From: Ruminococcus sp.
GTDB taxonomy: Bacteria > Bacillota > Clostridia > Oscillospirales > Ruminococcaceae
Length of the DNA stretch: 64,000 nt
NCBI GenBank assembly: GCA_022768805.1
Contig: JALELB010000062.1
Span: 1 to 64,000, forward strand
Reading direction: 5' to 3'
The notes beneath the pieces were generated by a model. The model worked only from the letters and a program-made list of their open reading frames with translations, ran no database searches and was not told the origin of the DNA. Positions within the stretch are counted from its first letter, which is position 1. Each line of letters opens with the position of its first letter. The translations under genes were made by a program, and so were the position numbers. Below are positions 58,649 to 64,000 of this stretch, piece by piece.

Positions 58649-58885
58649 TGTGCATCTGCCTCCAAAAGAATCATGTACACCTTAGTATAGCAGGTTTTTC
58701 TGAAAAATGCAATAGGCGCACCGGTATCTGGGCTGTTTTGCCTGCGAGATTGCAGCAAAAACTGCCCCCTTCCCGTTCCGCCGGGTATGGGGACAGTGAA
58801 ATACGATTCGGTTTCTGCTTGCCTTGGGGAAGCGGGAACAAACCGGCACAGCCAAAGCGCTGCACGCGCTAAGTGAACAGTGCTC

Positions 58886-61507
58886 CTACCTTACTATCAG
58901 CATCCGCTTCATCAGACATAAATCAGCAATATTGAGGACCTGATCCTGATGCAGATCCCCTGCTTGCCAGTCCGTAAGCTCTCCGGCATGCAGCAGCCAT
59001 TTCTGCAGCATGACCATATCCGCAACATTAAACACCCCGTCTGCATTCACATCGCCGGTAATCCGGCCTCCGGGCGCAGCATAGCCATATACTGCGAATT
59101 CATTCAGATCTCCGCCGCCCTTGACGATTTTCAGTCTGTCCGTGGGTGCAGATTGTGCAATCAGATCGATATTCCGGCTCATATAGCTGCCCATATCGCT
59201 GGACCAGAGGAGAATATCTGTATTCGCATCATATACGGAAAAGCTGCCTGTTCCAAATGTGTCATAAATGCCGAAGCCGGTGATATAATACAGTCCGCCC
59301 AAATCCACATAGCAGGTAATGCCGGATTGATTGGAGCTGGTAACCGGCGCAGAAAGTGCGGAGGTATTGCTGTATGTATATGCCGGCATAGTATCCGGCT
59401 CATCAAACATGCGGTAAAACTGATTCAGAACCCCATCAGCAGGAGCAGCGGAAAGATCACACACCTCTGTATCATACCCTGCCGACAAGCAAAGGGCGGA
59501 CGGCCGGATATAATGCCCCTTGCCGTTGATGATGGTTTTTTCGGACCGGGCATATGTCAGGTAAACCGGGGTTTCCGTAACGTCCAGACAGATGCGGCCA
59601 TCTGCTATACTGAGCTGTTCAGTTGTACCCTCAGCATATTCTGATGGTCTGGTCAGATATGCAAAGGCAGCATCCTCTGCGGAAACGGAAAAGCCTTCAA
59701 TCACCCGGTCCTCATTAGTCGGCGACCAGATACAGTCAATCCATTCACCGGTGATGCGATCCCGGAACCGATATACCGAAACCTCCTCAGTGGATAAATC
59801 CGCATAAAAGTCTGCATGCTCCAGCACTGAGGTCATACAGGACATGGCATACCAGGCTGTCTTTTTGTCCCATTGACCTTTTTGTGTAACCAAACCGGAA
59901 TCAGCATAACCTCCGCTAGCCTCGTCACGGAGCTGGAATTTTGTAATTCTGTCCACCCCGTTTTTCAGTGCAATCAGATTTGTTCTGACGACACGCTGTG
60001 CATATTTCAGCTGATATGCAGCATTCTCATGGTTATCCACGCCCTCGGTCACCCAGTCATGCATGGGCACCTCATATTCTGAAATCCAAAGCTCGGTGCC
60101 GGGTGCATTTTCATCAATCCAACGCTGAAGCCGCCCAATGGTCTCCGCAAAGCTGCTGCTTTCCGGGTTGCAATCGTCCGGTCCGATATGCACGTTGATG
60201 ATATCTACGGCAAATTTCCCGTCAGTGCGGTTGTAATCAAACCACAGCTTCATTTCCGACAGATAGTCCAGCATGGTGGCGGTTCCCACCAGGCCGCCCA
60301 TCGCCAGCTTGAAATCCGGATCTGCAGCTTTGACCCCCGCAGCCGGAATCCTCCCCTCGTGGCCGTCATAGTCAGCCGAGCACATGGCGGCAAGCTCATA
60401 GGGGCTGTAATAATTCGCCTTTCCACTCCAGCTTTTATTGGGCTCGTTGCAGTTTTCCAGTGCGGAAAGCAGCCCCATCCCTACAGCAGGTTCCTTTGAA
60501 TCGGCAACATGGAGTGTGTCCGGATCCACATCCGGATTGCTGCCGTATCGTGCTGCAACCTGGTACAAGGCCTGTGCATGTATGGTATAGCTGGTGGGAT
60601 CAAGGGTATCCGCTCCCTCCGGTACAGGGATTTCCGGGAAATCAGAACTGCCGTATATATAGCTGCTGCCCCCCTGGAAACAGGGAATCAGGCTGATATT
60701 CTGCGCTTTCATCCCAGCGTAATAGCTGTCCATATCTCCCCAGGTACCCTGGGTAAACTTGATTTTCCCGTCGGCATCTATCAGCCAGTTCAGATTATGG
60801 TATTCACGGACATTGCCTGCGGCACAGATTGCCGTCATCGGGTCATCGATAAAGGCGTTGAAGCCAACAGTACCCCCGGCGGTAAGCGCCGTCCGGGAAA
60901 CGCCGGATGGCTTTGCAGCCGTTTTCTGCTGCTGTGCATCCGACAATTCGGACACCTTGTAACCGTAGATTGCAAGCTCGCTGACACCGCTGTCTCCGCA
61001 GCATGTGGAAAAGCGCAGATATCTGGTGGGCTCTGCTTCTGCAATCGTTCTTCCCTGCCAGGACATATAGCTGTCTGTGGAAAAGGACAGGATTTCCTGC
61101 CAGTTGAAGGGTTCTCCGCTTTCTACAATCCAGTCATTGATGCCGTTCGTATCCAGATAGCATATTCCGGTTATCACATAATTGGCGTGCAGATCGATAT
61201 AAAAGGAATCCTCCCCGTATTCCGGCTGCAAATTGGGCTTCCAGTTCGTACTTTTATTCGTAGCGTCAAATACCGCTTTGCCAACCTCCGTGTTTTCCGG
61301 AGACTCCGGCACCTTATCCTGTTCATCAAAGAGCACATGGGCATCGTTCAGAAATGAGGAGCCAAGATGCACCAGATTTTCATCCATAACAGTAAATTGT
61401 GTACTATCCAGCAATGCAGGCTCCGCCCCTTCGGAAAAAGCCTGTACGCTGAACAGGGATATACACATGGTCATTGCCGTAAAAGCAGAAACTGCTCTTT
61501 TCATCAT
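58886..61507 (-). CDS. Dockerin-bearing TIM-barrel glycoside hydrolase-like protein
   Basis: 873 residues. Signal peptide (about 1-25); a discoidin-like beta domain (about 35-185, EYGEDSFYIDLHANYVITGICYLD); a TIM-barrel catalytic-like region (about 205-590) with candidate acid/base in ALENCNEPNKSW and candidate nucleophile in LWISEYEVPMHD, the pattern of clan GH-A retaining enzymes; a second discoidin-like domain (about 690-800); and a dockerin (GDVNADGVFNVADMVMLQKWLL, then DLHQDQVLNIADLCLMKRML). I cannot name the GH family. It likely acts on plant cell wall polysaccharide when bound to a scaffoldin. Start at 61507 has GAGGGAAAC upstream. Confidence 0.85.
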   Translation of the reverse strand: MMKRAVSAFTAMTMCISLFSVQAFSEGAEPALLDSTQFTVMDENLVHLGSSFLNDAHVLFDEQDKVPESPENTEVGKAVFDATNKSTNWKPNLQPEYGEDSFYIDLHANYVITGICYLDTNGINDWIVESGEPFNWQEILSFSTDSYMSWQGRTIAEAEPTRYLRFSTCCGDSGVSELAIYGYKVSELSDAQQQKTAAKPSGVSRTALTAGGTVGFNAFIDDPMTAICAAGNVREYHNLNWLIDADGKIKFTQGTWGDMDSYYAGMKAQNISLIPCFQGGSSYIYGSSDFPEIPVPEGADTLDPTSYTIHAQALYQVAARYGSNPDVDPDTLHVADSKEPAVGMGLLSALENCNEPNKSWSGKANYYSPYELAAMCSADYDGHEGRIPAAGVKAADPDFKLAMGGLVGTATMLDYLSEMKLWFDYNRTDGKFAVDIINVHIGPDDCNPESSSFAETIGRLQRWIDENAPGTELWISEYEVPMHDWVTEGVDNHENAAYQLKYAQRVVRTNLIALKNGVDRITKFQLRDEASGGYADSGLVTQKGQWDKKTAWYAMSCMTSVLEHADFYADLSTEEVSVYRFRDRITGEWIDCIWSPTNEDRVIEGFSVSAEDAAFAYLTRPSEYAEGTTEQLSIADGRICLDVTETPVYLTYARSEKTIINGKGHYIRPSALCLSAGYDTEVCDLSAAPADGVLNQFYRMFDEPDTMPAYTYSNTSALSAPVTSSNQSGITCYVDLGGLYYITGFGIYDTFGTGSFSVYDANTDILLWSSDMGSYMSRNIDLIAQSAPTDRLKIVKGGGDLNEFAVYGYAAPGGRITGDVNADGVFNVADMVMLQKWLLHAGELTDWQAGDLHQDQVLNIADLCLMKRMLIVR

Positions 61508-61617
61508 CATAGTTTCCCTCCGTTTTCCTGTACATTCCATTCACGGTTTTGATTATGTAATATGATACCACAATCCGAACAGAATTGCAAGCGCACCGGA
61601 CAATCCCATGAGCCGAA

Positions 61618-61668
61618 CAAAAAAGCATTGCGAAGAACAGTGCAATACTGTCCCCGCAATGCTTTCTG
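61618..61668 (-). terminator. Intrinsic terminator after the 61677 gene
   Basis: AAAGCATTGCG/CGCAATGCTTT arms; on the minus strand the last arm is followed by TTTTTTG. Confidence 0.85.
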
Positions 61669-61676
61669 AACAAAGA

Positions 61677-62174
61677 TCAGCTCCTGCCGGTATCGGGTTC
61701 CTTTTCATCCGGATCCGGTGCTGCTCCGCTGTATTTTCCGGCACAGCGGTAAAAGAATGCTTCCAGTTCCTTGCTGGCCAGCTCAGGTGCGCCCACCGAT
61801 GCACCGTCCGAAAAGCTAATCGATGCATAATAGGTTGTTTCGTCCAGCACATGAAACCTGTGTACCGGTTTTCGATAACGCCGCAGCTTGTCCAGGATCT
61901 GTTCCTCCCGGATGAGGCGCAGCAGCTCCTCCGCCTCCGCTCCGGTCACCGGACAATCCTGCAATTCCACCCTGGGCTGCTCAGCATCCGTAAAGCATTC
62001 CGCATCCAGCAGCCATCCATTCTCTGTTTTTTTCAGTTGAAAGGAGTAGCCATAACAGTAGTCCATATGTCCGCAGGAAACAGAAACCGACTGAATCTCT
62101 TCCCCAGTGTGAACCGGCTGCTTGTGTCCTCCCGGCAACCCGGCTCGTATCGCCGCAATGAAACGATGAAACAT
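61677..62174 (-). CDS. Unknown protein translationally coupled to a dockerin protein
   Basis: 165 residues, no signal peptide or membrane segment. Segments: GYSFQLKKTENGWLLDAECFTDAEQPRVEL, VTGAEAEELLRLIREEQILDKLRRYRK, and YYASISFSDGASVGAPELASKELEAFFYRC. The pattern resembles a small alpha/beta scaffold of unknown role. The start ATG overlaps the stop of the upstream dockerin protein (TGATG, one base shared), so the two are coupled. A cytoplasmic protein coupled to an exported dockerin protein is odd. No homologue is known to me. Confidence 0.65.
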   Translation of the reverse strand: MFHRFIAAIRAGLPGGHKQPVHTGEEIQSVSVSCGHMDYCYGYSFQLKKTENGWLLDAECFTDAEQPRVELQDCPVTGAEAEELLRLIREEQILDKLRRYRKPVHRFHVLDETTYYASISFSDGASVGAPELASKELEAFFYRCAGKYSGAAPDPDEKEPDTGRS

Positions 62175-64000
62175 CAGGCTACGATCAGCATGTTCTTCAT
62201 GAGGCAAAGATCATAGACATTGATTTTCCCGTCCTCATTGATATCTCCCCGCTCCTGGTTAGTCAGCGTTCCGGCCTTGATGATCCACTTCTGCATCATC
62301 ACAACATCCGAAATGTTGAACACACCGTCGCCGTTGACATCGCCTTTTACGTTAACGGTCAGATATGCATTGTTTGAATAACACCAGCCATTGTCGTTAT
62401 AGACCGTACAACATACGCCTTTATTGTCAAACCAGGTTTTGGCATTTTTGATGACCAGGGTATTGGTATCCTCGCCGGATACCTGGTAATACTTCTTTAC
62501 GCTGTCCCATGAATAGGGCTGTTCGGATTCATCATCTGCGTCGAAGATATACCAGACATATTTTGTCGCATTATTCGCCTTGACTTTGAATACCACATCG
62601 TCCCCGGTAAGCGCGTCAACAGATTCCGGCTGACTGATAATATAAGGGAGATTGTATTCGATTCTTAGATAGGATTTGCCAAAGTAATCCGCCTTTGTGT
62701 TTATGTCAACGGCTAAACCGTCGTCAGTAACAGTACTTTGCTCGCCTTTGTTTACCAGATAACTTGCCAGTGTAAAGCTGTGGGTTGCACTTGCCGAATC
62801 ATAATAAGCGTTAATACCTTTGTTTCCGCTGAATATTCCATTGTAAATCTTTACCTGGGTTTTTGTCAGGTCAAAAGAGAGTGCGCCGTCACAGCTTCCG
62901 GATCCCGTGCCTCTGAGCTTGAAATAGCCGTCAAAAATAGTGATAATCCAGGCACCATAATCGCCGCACAAGCCGCTTCTATCCCCGTAAAAATCACCGC
63001 CGTATACATTCAGCACACCGCCATTGCAGTAAACGCCGTAATCCTGATACCAGCCGTTTGTTGAATCGGTTTTGTCGAATTTGCCGCCGTAAATATTGAC
63101 TATTGTATCATTGCCCATGATGTACACCGCTTCATCCCATGCACCGAATTCTCCGCCATTTATGGTGACATTTCCGCCCTTAACAGCCACAGCACAGGAT
63201 CGAGCGTCATACTTTCCCCCGTTGATTACGGCGTTTCCGCCATTGATCAGAACGCCGACAGCCGGGCAGTCATCTGTAGGGTCAACATCAAGAACATAGT
63301 TCTCATAAACACCGCCGTCAATCTGAAGATTGCCTTCGGAGATAATACTTGGGTTTGCGCAGGTGTAGCTGTCATTGGCAAGTGTTCCGCTGACATTTGT
63401 TACCCTCAGGCTTCCGTTTTCGTATACTTTGAAAAGTGTACATTCAGAAGAGAAACTTTTGAAATCCAGATTCCAGCTGTTGTTGGAGGAGCTGTATTTT
63501 TTGCTGAGTATTCTCAGCTTTCCGGCTTTTATCTCAAAAAGAGCACTGTCGTATGTTCCGGTTTGTCTTGATATGGCGCAGCCGTTCATGTCGATAGTGA
63601 TATCGGCATAGGGGTCGTCTACTTTAAGTGTATTGCCGCTTGTCATGTCCTCCTGTATAAGCCAGTCTGAGAAATCAAACTCTTTTTCAACGGTTATCCA
63701 CTGCTTTCCGCCCTTTGCAAGTGCCTCTCTCAGTTCATCATAGGAGCTGACAATAGTCTGGTCATTCAGACAGGGCACAACAACGCTGTCAAAGTCATAG
63801 CCGCAGCTGTAGCTGCATTTCTTCTCCCACAGACCAGTTTCGGTTGCAGTAGGTTTTTTTGTCACGCTCCATGGCTCAGTTGCATAACTGCTTACATAGT
63901 GGCTTGATATTGTATAATAAAGCTTAGTTTCACATTCGGAGCAGACTTTCCAGTGATATTCATCATCAAAACGGTATTCACCAAATGTGTGTTCATGTCC
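62174..64000 (-). CDS. Dockerin-bearing beta-helix extracellular protein (partial, 5' end outside window)
   Basis: Open on the minus strand from the TGA at 62174-62176 to the window edge (more than 608 codons, N-terminus missing). The visible part begins with repeats of the type HEHTFGEYRFDDEYHWKVCSECE with paired Cys, then repeated GG-rich strands (NGGNAVINGGKYDARSCAVAVKGGNVTINGGEFGAWDEAVYIMGNDT), a right-handed parallel beta-helix as in pectate-lyase-like proteins. An Ig-like domain follows, and a dockerin closes it (GDVNGDGVFNISDVVMMQKWII, GDINEDGKINVYDLCLMKNML). GC is lower than the neighbours. No catalytic residues are evident, so it may be a binding or structural cellulosome component. 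Confidence 0.85.
   Translation of the reverse strand, partial: GHEHTFGEYRFDDEYHWKVCSECETKLYYTISSHYVSSYATEPWSVTKKPTATETGLWEKKCSYSCGYDFDSVVVPCLNDQTIVSSYDELREALAKGGKQWITVEKEFDFSDWLIQEDMTSGNTLKVDDPYADITIDMNGCAISRQTGTYDSALFEIKAGKLRILSKKYSSSNNSWNLDFKSFSSECTLFKVYENGSLRVTNVSGTLANDSYTCANPSIISEGNLQIDGGVYENYVLDVDPTDDCPAVGVLINGGNAVINGGKYDARSCAVAVKGGNVTINGGEFGAWDEAVYIMGNDTIVNIYGGKFDKTDSTNGWYQDYGVYCNGGVLNVYGGDFYGDRSGLCGDYGAWIITIFDGYFKLRGTGSGSCDGALSFDLTKTQVKIYNGIFSGNKGINAYYDSASATHSFTLASYLVNKGEQSTVTDDGLAVDINTKADYFGKSYLRIEYNLPYIISQPESVDALTGDDVVFKVKANNATKYVWYIFDADDESEQPYSWDSVKKYYQVSGEDTNTLVIKNAKTWFDNKGVCCTVYNDNGWCYSNNAYLTVNVKGDVNGDGVFNISDVVMMQKWIIKAGTLTNQERGDINEDGKINVYDLCLMKNMLIVA

Noticed and set aside
56978..58690. 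Plus-strand open frame of 570 codons opposite metG
   Set aside because: Antisense to an unambiguous tRNA synthetase; composition reflects the codon bias of the real gene.

Overview
The window looks like chromosome of a cellulolytic, cellulosome-type Ruminococcus (Oscillospiraceae), closest in character to R. champanellensis or R. flavefaciens. The main evidence is three dockerin-bearing extracellular proteins: a GH5 subfamily 8 mannanase, an uncharacterised TIM-barrel enzyme and a beta-helix protein. Thr-rich linkers, a CotH-domain exported protein, lone prepilins, DapL-type lysine/DAP synthesis and a low-GC Gram-positive promoter style fit the same assignment. The bulk is moderately GC-rich. 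The first 5.6 kb is visibly AT-richer and looks imported. No database search was possible; the organism call is inference from gene content.

Layout. 1-5.6 kb: a Wadjet (Jet) plasmid-defence operon, gene order jetD-jetA-jetB-jetC, with jetC cut by the window edge. Next to it (about 5.9 kb) is a decayed fragment of a type II-like cas1, so this was or is a defence island. 6.4-8.8 kb: a polar amino acid ABC transporter whose binding protein has its two halves in swapped order. 8.8-20 kb: a Wzz-like protein, sporulation sigma-G, a ZIP transporter, dapF-dapL, a cell-wall group (VanY-like, DacF-like, DUF4846), a DUF6465 protein and HU. 20-29 kb: a CotH protein, the DUF6323/DUF6179 pair, a sodium symporter, an LRR protein, an AraC regulator and a PBP5-like protein that has lost its catalytic motifs. 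29-36 kb: metallophosphoesterase, DEAD-box helicase, a sortase cassette, DegV and a lipoprotein.

36.3-40.8 kb: a seven-gene operon XRE repressor - ImmA protease - small tyrosine phosphatase - Y-family DNA polymerase - YolD - SfsA - YgjP behind a consensus promoter. It looks like a self-contained, LexA-independent damage-inducible mutagenesis unit. 41-45 kb: a lone prepilin, the dockerin mannanase with palindromes in its control region, a SpoIIQ-like M23 protein behind a sigma-F-like promoter, and tRNA-Gln. 45-53.7 kb: a tocopherol-cyclase-like protein, an FAD/Rieske oxidoreductase, an amidase, a TVP38 protein, a PHP phosphoesterase, a YdcF protein and a GH25 lysozyme lipoprotein. 53.8-64 kb: rpsF-ssb-rpsR, a TetR regulator translationally coupled to a second lone prepilin, an atypical methionyl-tRNA synthetase, and two dockerin proteins, the last one running off the window.

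The strongest leads are the apparently circularly permuted amino acid binding protein, the XRE/ImmA/polymerase operon, the two catalytically degenerate cell-wall peptidase homologues, the TetR-prepilin unit with tandem TGAAT-N4-ATTCA operators, and a consensus promoter that leads straight into a terminator with no gene between them (a candidate small RNA).
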